Below, in pieces: positions 1-6,412 of a DNA stretch of 20,600 bases. Source of the stretch: JBHIDJ01 sp046760105 (lineage in GTDB: Bacteria > Pseudomonadota > Gammaproteobacteria > Acidiferrobacterales > SPGG2). The translations under genes and the position numbers were made by a program. Within the stretch, counting starts at the first letter, position 1. Every line of letters begins with the position of its first letter. Below the pieces are notes generated by a model. That model worked only from the letters and a program-made list of their open reading frames with translations, was not told where the DNA came from and did no database searches. Location of the stretch: assembly GCA_046760105.1 (NCBI GenBank), contig JBHIDJ010000048.1:1-20600 (forward strand), given 5' to 3'.

Positions 1-485
1 ACGCCCGTCACGTTATAGATCGGATGCACCTCGCAGGGCGCCAGGTGATACGGCGAATCCGGGGATAGATCGCTCGGCAGTAGCGTCGAACTGAGCATTT
101 TTCGCTGCTTCGCAAAGCGCTGCACCGCCGGCCAGGTATCGCCGCCCAGCATCATGATGAACTTGACATCCTCTTCCGTCACCAGCTTTTTGAACCCTTG
201 CAGCGCCTTGTCCGGCAGGTACTCATTATCAAATGAGGCAAATTCCACCATATAGCGGTCGCTGCCGATTTTAATGCCGCCGGCCTTATTGACTCTCTCG
301 GCCCAGATCTCGGCGCCGTAGAGCCCCGGCAACCCCCAGGCGGCGACCTCACCGGTCAGGGGTGCGAGAAATCCGATCTTTACCTTTTTTGTGGCGGCGG
401 AGCTGATGCCGGGAAGTCCACCGATTCCTGCTAATACCGCACCTGCGGCGCTGGCCCGCAAGAAATCTCTACGTGTAATAGCCAT
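1..485 (-). CDS. Tat-exported ABC transporter substrate-binding protein, type I periplasmic fold (partial, N-terminal 161 residues)
   Basis: The gene is cut by the window edge; only the N-terminus is present. The start ATG at 485-483 is preceded by a strong AAGGAGGT Shine-Dalgarno. The first residues read M-A-I-T-R-R-D-F-L-R, a twin-arginine signal, followed by an Ala/Gly-rich hydrophobic stretch to about residue 32. The mature part begins K-V-K-I-G-F-L-A-P-L-T-G, the usual opening of Leu/Ile/Val- and amide/urea-type binding proteins (Peripla_BP_6), and later has N-K-A-G-G-I and a G-G-D segment. Such proteins capture amino acids, amides or related solutes in the periplasm for an ABC importer. 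The ligand cannot be told from this fragment. It is divergent from an amine-oxidase-type gene and near a methylamine cluster, so an amine, amide or amino-acid ligand is plausible. No permease or ATPase gene is visible; these may lie beyond the left edge. Confidence 0.88.
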   Translation of the reverse strand, partial: MAITRRDFLRASAAGAVLAGIGGLPGISSAATKKVKIGFLAPLTGEVAAWGLPGLYGAEIWAERVNKAGGIKIGSDRYMVEFASFDNEYLPDKALQGFKKLVTEEDVKFIMMLGGDTWPAVQRFAKQRKMLSSTLLPSDLSPDSPYHLAPCEVHPIYNVTG

Positions 486-862
486 CTCCTCACCTCCTTC
501 TTTCAACATGCGCATCCCACAATGCATGCGCCTTCTAATCTACTTTATTGCCTAGCGTCTCGGCGATCTGGCGACCAACCCGGGCGGGTCGTCGCGCGCA
601 CCTCCCAAAGTCGTCGGATTGTTATTTGATGTCGCGTATTCCCGCCCACACTGACGCTAGCCCAAACTATCATATCGTCAGCCCGTATTGCTCACAAGCG
701 AACGGGCCTGAGGGGACCGAATCCGGTCGCTCAGGGCTGATTTGCTGCGAACTGTCAGGGAAATAGCGGGCGGAGGTGGACTTTTTCGCGCCGGCATCTT
801 CTGCAGATCTCGCCGACAAGCCATATTAAAATCCTTGAGGTTGTCGAGCAGGAGCTGTGAAC
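486..862. other. Divergent intergenic region between the binding protein and the FAD oxidoreductase
   Basis: This 377-bp stretch separates two divergently transcribed genes and must contain both promoters. Short open frames at 548-766 and 742-951 look like chance: their composition is not protein-like and the second runs into the oxidoreductase gene in another frame. I found no convincing sigma-70 hexamer pair. Two adjacent inverted repeats at 681-735 are the only clear structure. The site AGGAG at 850-854 belongs to the plus-strand gene. Confidence 0.6.
681..735. repeat. Two abutting inverted repeats (possible leader hairpins or operator)
   Basis: GCCCGT at 681-686 pairs with ACGGGC at 702-707. 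Directly after it CCTGAG at 707-712 pairs with CTCAGG at 730-735, with an inner ACCG (716-719) and CGGT (724-727) around the loop AATC. The two hairpins share base 707. They lie 128-182 bases upstream of the plus-strand start, so they could be a 5' leader structure of that gene or a protein-binding site serving both divergent genes. No known riboswitch consensus was matched. Confidence 0.45.
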
Positions 863-2161
863 ATGTCTATCTTTACGCCGGATGCGCGCTTCCAGCCCTG
901 GTGGTGGGAGGCCGCACCGAGAGCGGCAACAGCCAATCCCCCCCTTCCTAACAAGATAGATGTCGCCATTGTCGGGGCAGGTTATACGGGGCTTTCGGCC
1001 GCCCTGGCGTTGGCACGCGCGGGTCGAAGCGTCGTTGTATTCGATGCCGCTGACCCTGGCGAGGGCGCGAGCACCCGCAACGGCGGCATGCTAGGCAGCG
1101 GCCACCGGCTTAGCTTCGATGCGCTTTGCATACGCTATGACCGCCCGCGAGCGTTAGCAATACTTAAGGAAGGCCTCGCATCGCTAGACTTTACCGTCGA
1201 TCTCATCGCCCGCGAGAATCTACAGTGTGCCTTCGCGCAAACGGGACGCTTTCGCGCGGCCTGGCGGTCGGCCGACTACGACGCCATGGGGCGCGAGATC
1301 GATCTGCTGCGTAAGGAGATCGGTTTGGAGGCGGACATGGTGCCGCGATCCGAACAACACAAGGAGGTTGGCACTGACGCTTACCATGGCGGATGCCTCT
1401 ATCACCAACACGGGGCCGTGCAGCCCGCGTTGTTTCATAAAGGTTTACTCGAGCGCGTAGTGGCGGCGGGGGCGAATGTCGTCGGACAGACCCCGGTTGC
1501 GGGCATTGAAAGCGAAAACAACGGTTTTGTCGTGTTAACTCAGCACAGCCGAGTTCCGGCACGCGATGTGATTGTCGCTACCAATGGTTACACGGGTGCG
1601 GCGACACCTGCTTTCCGACGCCGCCTGGTTCCCGTGGCGAGCTATATCGTCGCGACGGAGCCACTGGCGCCGGAGGTGATGCAGCGCCTGATTCCGAGTG
1701 GAAGGATGATCGTCGAAACTCGTTTGCGGCATTGTTACTACCGGGTTGCGCCCGACGGACGACGATTGCTTTTCGGTGGCCGCGCGGCGCTTCGTGCGAT
1801 CGATCCGCGCAAGAGTGGCATGCGCCTGCACCGTCTATTGGTGGAGTTATTTCCTGATTTGACAGATGCAAGGGTGACCCATTCGTGGGCCGGTCTGCTC
1901 GGTTTCTCCATGGACGGCTTGCCGCACGTCGGTATCCACAATGGTGTTCACTTTGCAATGGGTTACAGCGGTTCGGGAGTAGCCATGGCCCCCTATCTGG
2001 GCTACAAAGTTGCGCACAAGGTGTTGGGCTCGAAAGCGGGGACGACGGCGTTAGACGACACACGCTTTGCTCCCATCCCGTTGTACAACGGGCGTCCGTG
2101 GTTTCTCCCGTTCCTGGATATCTATTATCGACTCGCGGATCGCATGGAAAGGTCAGCTTGA
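863..2161 (+). CDS. FAD-dependent oxidoreductase, DAO family (gamma-glutamylputrescine oxidase-like)
   Basis: A 432-residue flavoprotein of the D-amino-acid-oxidase/glycine-oxidase superfamily, which oxidises C-N bonds of amines and amino acids with FAD. The ATG at 863 is preferred to an in-frame GTG at 857 because AGGAG (850-854) has 8-base spacing to the ATG but only 2 to the GTG. The N-terminus has the P-W-W-W segment common in PuuB-like proteins. The Rossmann signature V-G-A-G-Y-T-G-L-S-A-A lies near residue 38. S-T-R-N-G-G-M follows near residue 70, and near the C-terminus are S-W-A-G-L-L-G-F-S-M-D-G-L-P and M-G-Y-S-G-S-G-V, the usual FAD-closing motifs. It ends with a P-L-Y-N-G-R-P-W-F-L-P type tail also seen in PuuB-like enzymes. 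The substrate is not determinable; a gamma-glutamylated amine or secondary amine would suit the nearby pathway. It is divergent from the binding-protein gene and convergent with the amt unit. Confidence 0.85.
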   Translation: MSIFTPDARFQPWWWEAAPRAATANPPLPNKIDVAIVGAGYTGLSAALALARAGRSVVVFDAADPGEGASTRNGGMLGSGHRLSFDALCIRYDRPRALAILKEGLASLDFTVDLIARENLQCAFAQTGRFRAAWRSADYDAMGREIDLLRKEIGLEADMVPRSEQHKEVGTDAYHGGCLYHQHGAVQPALFHKGLLERVVAAGANVVGQTPVAGIESENNGFVVLTQHSRVPARDVIVATNGYTGAATPAFRRRLVPVASYIVATEPLAPEVMQRLIPSGRMIVETRLRHCYYRVAPDGRRLLFGGRAALRAIDPRKSGMRLHRLLVELFPDLTDARVTHSWAGLLGFSMDGLPHVGIHNGVHFAMGYSGSGVAMAPYLGYKVAHKVLGSKAGTTALDDTRFAPIPLYNGRPWFLPFLDIYYRLADRMERSA

Positions 2162-2227
2162 TCGGTAATCGCCCATGTAGCGCGTTCCCGGGGGACGAAG
2201 CCGGATAGTGCACGAGGGGGCAAATAA

Positions 2228-2262
2228 ACCCCCTACCGCTTGCGTAGGTGACGGTAGGGGGT
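2228..2262 (-). terminator. Rho-independent terminator between convergent units
   Basis: A perfect 11-bp stem, ACCCCCTACCG (2228-2238) with CGGTAGGGGGT (2252-2262), encloses a 13-base loop. Read on the minus strand the stem is followed by TTATTTG, a short U-rich tail, so it best terminates the amt unit. On the plus strand the tail is CCAATTTG, weaker, so it may work in both directions for the oxidoreductase gene ending at 2161. Confidence 0.75.
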
Positions 2263-2325
2263 CCAATTTGTACTCAAGGAAAGTCCCAAAAAATAAGGCG
2301 AGCGGGATTTCCCATATGTCGTGTT

Positions 2326-2538
2326 TTATTGTGGTGGTTTCCCACCAAACCGCTTTGCTTCCTCGTCGTATGTTTTCCCCTCGAAGCGGATCTGCCATAC
2401 GTGCCAGCAAATCCATAATATCAGCCCGATGATCCAGAATAGAACCTCCCCTCCAACGAAGGGATAGATCGGGCCCATATCAGCGATATTGCCAGCCCAA
2501 CTCTCAACCATACCGGTATTGACTCCTGCAATGATCAT
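2326..2538 (-). CDS. Small membrane protein encoded directly downstream of amt
   Basis: A 70-residue protein of unknown function. I start it at the ATG at 2538-2536, because GGAGG lies 8 bases upstream; the longer frame beginning at a TTG (2553) would place its start inside that Shine-Dalgarno. A single strongly hydrophobic, Trp-rich span lies at about residues 27-49, with aromatic and charged residues after it (K-T-Y-D-E-E-A-K-R-F-G) forming a short cytoplasmic-looking tail. It follows amt by 34 bases on the same strand and precedes the terminator, so the two are almost certainly co-transcribed. A role as a small partner of the ammonium channel is inferred from context only. No named family was recognised. 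Confidence 0.72.
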   Translation of the reverse strand: MIIAGVNTGMVESWAGNIADMGPIYPFVGGEVLFWIIGLILWICWHVWQIRFEGKTYDEEAKRFGGKPPQ

Positions 2539-2572
2539 GATTCTGTCCTCCAAAGTCGGATTCGGTTATCGC

Positions 2573-3949
2573 TCAAGCACTCGCCTCTGCCCTTGCCAGC
2601 TGTTTTTGGTCCTCAGCATGGGTGGCAACCGTCGCCGCGTCGAGGCCCTGTAGCTCGACGGCCTTCGGAATCCGCAGGACGCCAAAGGCATTGAGAATAA
2701 GGGCCGTAACCCAGCCGGGCAGGAAGCCGAGCACACCAAACATGATCACTGCACCAAGGAACTGACCCCATGGGGTGACCGCTGCGTACTCGGTGTTTGG
2801 CGAAGACGGGTAACCCCAGAGCACGAATCCGGCGATGACCACACCGAAGAAGCCGGCGTAACCGTGCACAGCAACCGCCCCGACCGCGTCGTCAATTTTC
2901 CATGTCCGCTCGACCCAGTAATGCAGCTTGTACATGAAGATGGTGCCGGCGGCACCGATAACCAGCGCCTGGATCGGGTGATAGAGGTCATTGCCGGCGG
3001 AAGCCGCGATGATGCCGGCCAGGCCTCCTGAGAACGTCCAGAAGTAATCGCCCTTGGAGATCCAGTAACCCGCGAGCCAACCACCGGACAGGGACATCAA
3101 GAAGTTGACGGTGATAGCGCTCAGTGTGGTCGGACCCAAGTAAATATTGGTGGCCGAGAAGAACACCCCGTCGCCGTCTTGCACGTCTATGATGGGCACG
3201 TTACAGGCCGCATAGAAACCCCAGAAGCCGGTGAATATCAGAAACAACCCGATACACTGTTTCCAAACATCATGGGGTGGAATGTCACGCGGTGTTCCGT
3301 CCGGTTTGAACTTGCCGATCCGTGGACCAAGCACGCATAGGATGCCAAGTGCGTAGCCGCCAGCGATGGCGTGAATCACACCGGAAGCATAAGCGTCGTG
3401 GTAGCCCAGCAACTGCACCATCCAGCCATCCGGGTGCCATCCCCAAGCCGCATCGAGGATCCACCACACCGAGCCGATTCCAATCGCAAGGATCCAGAAC
3501 GCACCGGATCGAATGCGTTCAATCACGGAACCGGAGACAATCGACGCCGCCGTCCACGAGAACAGCAGGAACGCCGCCCAGAACACGCCATTGATTCGCG
3601 CCCAGAACATGTCGTCCCCACTCAGCTCGGGCGATAACGGTTTGCCGCCCATGTGTGGGCCCATAAGCTCGTTCCAGGGCTCGGCAAAATTCGATTCCAC
3701 AATACCGCCGGTAAACCCAGGACCATTCGGGTATGCAAAATAAATCCACCATCCGAAGAAGAAAAAGGTGATGGTAACGAGCGGCATCAGCATCGTGTTC
3801 TTCATCAGTGTGTGCAGGTGGTTCTTGTACCGTGAGGTGCCCACTTCATAGGTACAGAAGCCCACGTGAATGAGGAACATGATAACGACCGTCAACCAGT
3901 AATACATTTCGGTCGTTATGACGGTCAGTGCGCCAATTTCACTTTCCAT
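2573..3949 (-). CDS. amt: Ammonium (methylammonium) transporter, Amt family
   Basis: A 458-residue polytopic inner-membrane protein with about eleven hydrophobic segments, the length normal for Amt/MEP/Rh channels, which pass NH4+ and commonly methylammonium. The signature D185-A-Y-A-S-G-V-I-H193 matches the D-x-G-G-x-V-V-H element of AmtB (Asp160/His168 in E. coli), and V-H362-G-Y-A-G-F-F-G supplies the second pore histidine. The start ATG at 3949 has GGGAGG upstream. The region Y-E-V-G-T-S-R-Y-K-N-H near residue 34 replaces the more usual F-Y-G-G-x-x-R-x-K-N and the loop at residues 76-112 is long, so it belongs to a somewhat divergent Amt branch. No glnK gene is adjacent, unlike the common glnK-amtB pair; instead a 70-residue membrane protein follows. 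A candidate promoter and palindrome lie at 4034-4088. Carriage of methylammonium to the downstream pathway is inferred. Confidence 0.93.
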   Translation of the reverse strand: MESEIGALTVITTEMYYWLTVVIMFLIHVGFCTYEVGTSRYKNHLHTLMKNTMLMPLVTITFFFFGWWIYFAYPNGPGFTGGIVESNFAEPWNELMGPHMGGKPLSPELSGDDMFWARINGVFWAAFLLFSWTAASIVSGSVIERIRSGAFWILAIGIGSVWWILDAAWGWHPDGWMVQLLGYHDAYASGVIHAIAGGYALGILCVLGPRIGKFKPDGTPRDIPPHDVWKQCIGLFLIFTGFWGFYAACNVPIIDVQDGDGVFFSATNIYLGPTTLSAITVNFLMSLSGGWLAGYWISKGDYFWTFSGGLAGIIAASAGNDLYHPIQALVIGAAGTIFMYKLHYWVERTWKIDDAVGAVAVHGYAGFFGVVIAGFVLWGYPSSPNTEYAAVTPWGQFLGAVIMFGVLGFLPGWVTALILNAFGVLRIPKAVELQGLDAATVATHAEDQKQLARAEASA

Positions 3950-4033
3950 ACGCCACCTCCCCTATTGTTGGGTGTTTAAATTAGAGTGTTTAGATTTCGG
4001 TGGAACGCACAGCCACCTTCCTGGCAAACTTCA

Positions 4034-4055
4034 CAACACGAAGCCGTTCGTGTTG
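4034..4055. promoter_or_regulatory. Perfect palindrome at the presumed amt transcription start (operator or 5' hairpin)
   Basis: CAACACGAA (4034-4042) and TTCGTGTTG (4047-4055) form perfect 9-base arms around GCCG. The element lies just downstream of the candidate minus-strand -10 hexamer at 4060-4065, so it covers the expected transcription start of amt. It may be a repressor site or a hairpin at the 5' end of the amt mRNA. The binding factor is unknown. Confidence 0.55.
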
Positions 4056-4059
4056 ACCT

Positions 4060-4088
4060 TATATACTCTTACGACAGCTTTATTACAA
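4060..4088 (-). promoter_or_regulatory. Candidate sigma-70 promoter of amt
   Basis: On the minus strand TTGTAA (4088-4083) and TATATA (4065-4060) are separated by exactly 17 bases; each matches the consensus at four of six positions. An overlapping TATAAG matches better but with 19-base spacing. I looked for a GG-N10-GC sigma-54 element, common for nitrogen genes, and did not find one here. Confidence 0.4.
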
Positions 4089-4229
4089 CAACTTTTCTGG
4101 CGGCACTTCTGTACCGAGCAGCCACGATGGCGTTATACTAATAAGTTCGCTCTTCGTATTCTTGGCCATTTTGGCCGATAGCACGCCTAAAATACCATCA
4201 TCACACCTGACGCACGTTGTTTCAGATAG

Positions 4230-4243
4230 GTGACAGTTGTCAC
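4230..4243. repeat. Short palindrome GTGACA-GT-TGTCAC
   Basis: Two 6-base arms with a 2-base centre, about 300 bases upstream of the HAD gene. The size and symmetry suit a dimeric regulator half-site pair, but one such site can occur by chance. No regulator gene is present in the window. Confidence 0.35.
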
Positions 4244-4540
4244 GCTGTAATGCATCGGGCATCAATTGCTGAAGGTGAACGGATACATGCGCTTGACGTA
4301 TCGATGGGTACGGGGCTGAGACCTCTCCTTTCATTTACTGCAGAACCCACTGCGGTTGGAGCTCGCGGTCCATCCGGTGCCGCAGCAAAGGACCGAAATC
4401 CAGGGAGGTCGCACGGTCTTCAAACTCTACACGGATGCGACTACCAGCGATAAAGGAAACGAAGCTGTGGATAATGCGGCGACGGAAACATCGCAGACTC
4501 AGCAGATAGCTTTTGGCAAGGTGCAGGTGCACGATAAGCC

Positions 4541-5302
4541 ATGATTCGTGGAGTACTGCTCGACCTGGCTGGTGTACTCTATGTCGGTGAAGAACCGTTA
4601 CCCGGCGGAGTGGATGCTGTCGAACGGCTACACCGGGCTGGACTACCGACCCGATATATTACTAACACCACGCGCAGCACCAGCGCTGCGATCGTCGATC
4701 GCCTCGCGCGCATGGGACTGTCGATTCCGTCGGATTCGCTGTTCACGGCGCCACTAGCGGCACGCGCCTACGCTGAGGCGCGCGGACTGCGGCCGTACCT
4801 ATTAATACATCCCCAACTGGAGCCAGAGTTTCAGGCGTTTAAGCATGGTCCGCATAATGCGGTGCTGGTGGGTGATGCCGGTCAAGCCTTCACCTATGAG
4901 GCGCTCAATCGCGCATTTCGCCTGCTGCTGGAAGGCGCGCCGCTGCTGGCCATGGGGAATAACCGGTACTTCAAGGAGGCCGCCGGTTTTAGCCTCGATG
5001 TTGGACCGTTTGTTGTCGCGTTGGAATACGCCGCTAACACCCGTGCTATCGTGCTCGGTAAGCCCGCACCAGAATTCTTCCACGCGGCGCTGGCCGATCT
5101 GGGCTGCGCGGCAGCAGAGGTCGTGATGGTAGGTGACGATGCTGTTGCCGATGTGGTGGGGGCGTTGTCTGCTGGGCTGCAGGGCATTTTGGTCAAAACC
5201 GGAAAATATCGCCCTGGCGACGAGGACCAGATCCGGGGCCCTCGCGCGTGCACACTAGCGGACATCTCCGCCGCTGTAGATTGGATACTTGAGCATCGCT
5301 AG
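4541..5302 (+). CDS. HAD-superfamily IIA phosphatase, LHPP-like
   Basis: A 253-residue haloacid-dehalogenase phosphatase closely resembling the LHPP subgroup (phospholysine/phosphohistidine/pyrophosphate phosphatases). Visible motifs: motif I L-L-D8-L-A10-G-V-L-Y with the nucleophile Asp8; motif II I-T41-N-T-T; the Lys174 motif L-G-K-P-A-P-E-F-F; and motif IV V-M-V-G-D199-D200. The segments R-P-Y-L-L-I-H near 84-90, L-D-V-G-P near 152, L-E-Y-A near 161 and T-G-K-Y-R-P near 219 are shared with LHPP. Position 10, normally the general acid/base Asp, is Ala here; animal LHPP has Ser there. Length is normal. The ribosome site is weak (AGGTG, 11 bases upstream of the ATG). It lies 198 bases ahead of mgsA on the same strand and may belong to the same operon. 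Its substrate is unknown. Confidence 0.87.
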   Translation: MIRGVLLDLAGVLYVGEEPLPGGVDAVERLHRAGLPTRYITNTTRSTSAAIVDRLARMGLSIPSDSLFTAPLAARAYAEARGLRPYLLIHPQLEPEFQAFKHGPHNAVLVGDAGQAFTYEALNRAFRLLLEGAPLLAMGNNRYFKEAAGFSLDVGPFVVALEYAANTRAIVLGKPAPEFFHAALADLGCAAAEVVMVGDDAVADVVGALSAGLQGILVKTGKYRPGDEDQIRGPRACTLADISAAVDWILEHR

Positions 5303-5413
5303 CGGGGGGTGAGTGCGCTGATCCCAGTTTCTGTCCCCAGGAACAGCAAACCGGCAAAGTATGGCCGCTAGAGGTACTATACCCATCTTCGCGATCGCTT
5401 GACGGCACCAGTT

Positions 5414-5437
5414 GGAAAATCACGTATTTTCCGTGAT
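5414..5437. repeat. Overlapping, mutually exclusive palindromes upstream of mgsA
   Basis: GGAAAAT (5414-5420) pairs with ATTTTCC (5426-5432) around CACGT. The overlapping ATCACG (5419-5424) pairs with CGTGAT (5432-5437). Both cannot form at once. The element lies 64-87 bases before the mgsA ATG, in the 198-base gap after the HAD gene. It could be an operator or a switchable leader. A TTGACG at 5399-5404 is a possible -35, but no good -10 follows at standard spacing. Confidence 0.45.
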
Positions 5438-5500
5438 CTTGCGCCCGCCAAACGATTTCGTTCAAAATCTCCGGTTCGATCAATCAGCGGATTAGCAACG

Positions 5501-6412
5501 ATGTGTGGAATCGCGGGAATTATGTACAAGGGAGCGCGAGATGGGCTAGGCGCCGCAGACGCGCTCATAGAAATGTTGGATGGCTGCCAGCATAGGGGCC
5601 CCGACTCCACCGGCTTTGCCCTCTACGGCGCCGAGCACGAAGGCGAGCTCAAGCTTCGTTTCTTCGTGGGCGAGGGCGAGGAAGCGCTCGCCGCTGTGCG
5701 ACGCATCCAGAGGGCGCTCACCGAGCACGATGCTGCAATCGTGGAGGATGAAAGGATTGGCGACACCTACCGTGTGGTGGTGAACTTCAGCGGCGATCTA
5801 AGGCAATTTGCCTATGCCATGGAGCATGCGGCCAAGGTGATATCGATCGGCGAGAGCCTTGACATCATTAAGGACGTCGGCAGCGCTCATGATGTTGATC
5901 GACGTTATTATGTGCACGACTTCAAGGGCACCCACGGGCTCGGCCACGTGAGACTGGCGACCGAGTCCGACGTCAAGCCAGAGGCCGCACATCCCTTCTG
6001 GGCTACCGGCTTCGCCGACGTGGCGATCGTTCACAACGGGCAAATCACCAACTACTGGAAGATGCGCCGGCGTCTCGAGCGCTGTGGGTTCGAGTTTCGC
6101 ACCGATAACGACAGCGAGCTCATCGCGGTCTACCTGGCCGACAAGCTCTCGCAGGGGATACCTCTCAAGGAGGCGCTGAAATCGTCCATCGACGATCTCG
6201 ACGGCACCTTCTCGTTCCTCGTTTCCACTAAGGACGAGATCGGCTATGCGAAAGATCGCTTGGCGGCCAAACCCATGATCATGTACGAGAATGAGGAGTT
6301 GATTGCAGTCGCCTCCGAGGAGGTATCGCTCAATCGCCTGTTTCCGGGTCAGGCCCTTAACACGAAAGAGCCACCGCCAGGGAGTTACGACACATGGTCA
6401 CGATCGACCTAG
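5501..6412 (+). CDS. mgsA: N-methylglutamate synthase subunit A, class II glutamine amidotransferase (GlxB-like)
   Basis: A 303-residue class II (Ntn) amidotransferase. The start must be the ATG at 5501, because the catalytic Cys has to be residue 2 (M-C-G-I-A-G-I); the frame stays open upstream to 5399 but translation there would bury the nucleophile. The site AGCGGA upstream is weak. Conserved pieces follow: H-R-G-P-D-S-T-G near residue 30, G-H-V-R-L-A-T, H-N-G-Q-I-T-N-Y and T-D-N-D-S-E-L, which bind the gamma-glutamyl amide. In the NMG pathway this domain is thought to cleave gamma-glutamylmethylamide, or glutamine, and pass the amine on. It overlaps the next gene by 19 bases. Neighbouring gmaS and mgd genes favour the mgs role over true glutamate synthase or purine amidotransferase. 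Confidence 0.85.
   Translation: MCGIAGIMYKGARDGLGAADALIEMLDGCQHRGPDSTGFALYGAEHEGELKLRFFVGEGEEALAAVRRIQRALTEHDAAIVEDERIGDTYRVVVNFSGDLRQFAYAMEHAAKVISIGESLDIIKDVGSAHDVDRRYYVHDFKGTHGLGHVRLATESDVKPEAAHPFWATGFADVAIVHNGQITNYWKMRRRLERCGFEFRTDNDSELIAVYLADKLSQGIPLKEALKSSIDDLDGTFSFLVSTKDEIGYAKDRLAAKPMIMYENEELIAVASEEVSLNRLFPGQALNTKEPPPGSYDTWSRST

Larger units (their letters stand above)
3950..4540. other. Intergenic region between divergent amt and the HAD phosphatase gene
   Basis: About 590 bases without a convincing gene. It holds a candidate amt promoter (minus strand) with an adjacent palindrome (4034-4088), and a separate short palindrome at 4230-4243. Small frames at 4217-4453 and 4356-4544 were considered and not accepted: both lack protein-like composition, and the second uses a TTG start without a good ribosome site, although its stop overlaps the next gene's ATG. 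I saw no clear plus-strand promoter. The text around 4311-4360 has a C-T-G-A-G-A element but lacks the remaining thiamine-box consensus. Confidence 0.6.

Noticed and set aside
486..862. Glycine riboswitch ahead of the DAO gene
   Set aside because: The hairpins at 681-735 do not carry the conserved glycine aptamer core.
1578..2213. Antisense frame of 211 codons opposite the DAO gene at 863-2161
   Set aside because: It is rich in Pro, Ser and Arg without any domain; the sense frame has clear DAO motifs.
3950..4100. Sigma-54 promoter for amt
   Set aside because: No GG-N10-GC arrangement was found on the minus strand; a sigma-70-like pair is present instead.
4311..4362. Thiamine pyrophosphate riboswitch suggested by a CTGAGA and GAACCC pair
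   Set aside because: The spacing is wrong and the C-C-T-G-A-T and closing G-C-G-x-A-G-G-G-A elements are absent; the downstream genes are not thiamine genes.
4356..4544. Possible 62-codon gene whose stop overlaps the HAD start (ATGA)
   Set aside because: It has a TTG start, no good ribosome site, a low-complexity polar translation and no known family; the overlap alone is not enough.
5399..5500. Extended N-terminus of mgsA (34 more residues from an upstream start at 5399)
   Set aside because: Class II amidotransferases need the catalytic cysteine as residue 2, which fits only the ATG at 5501.
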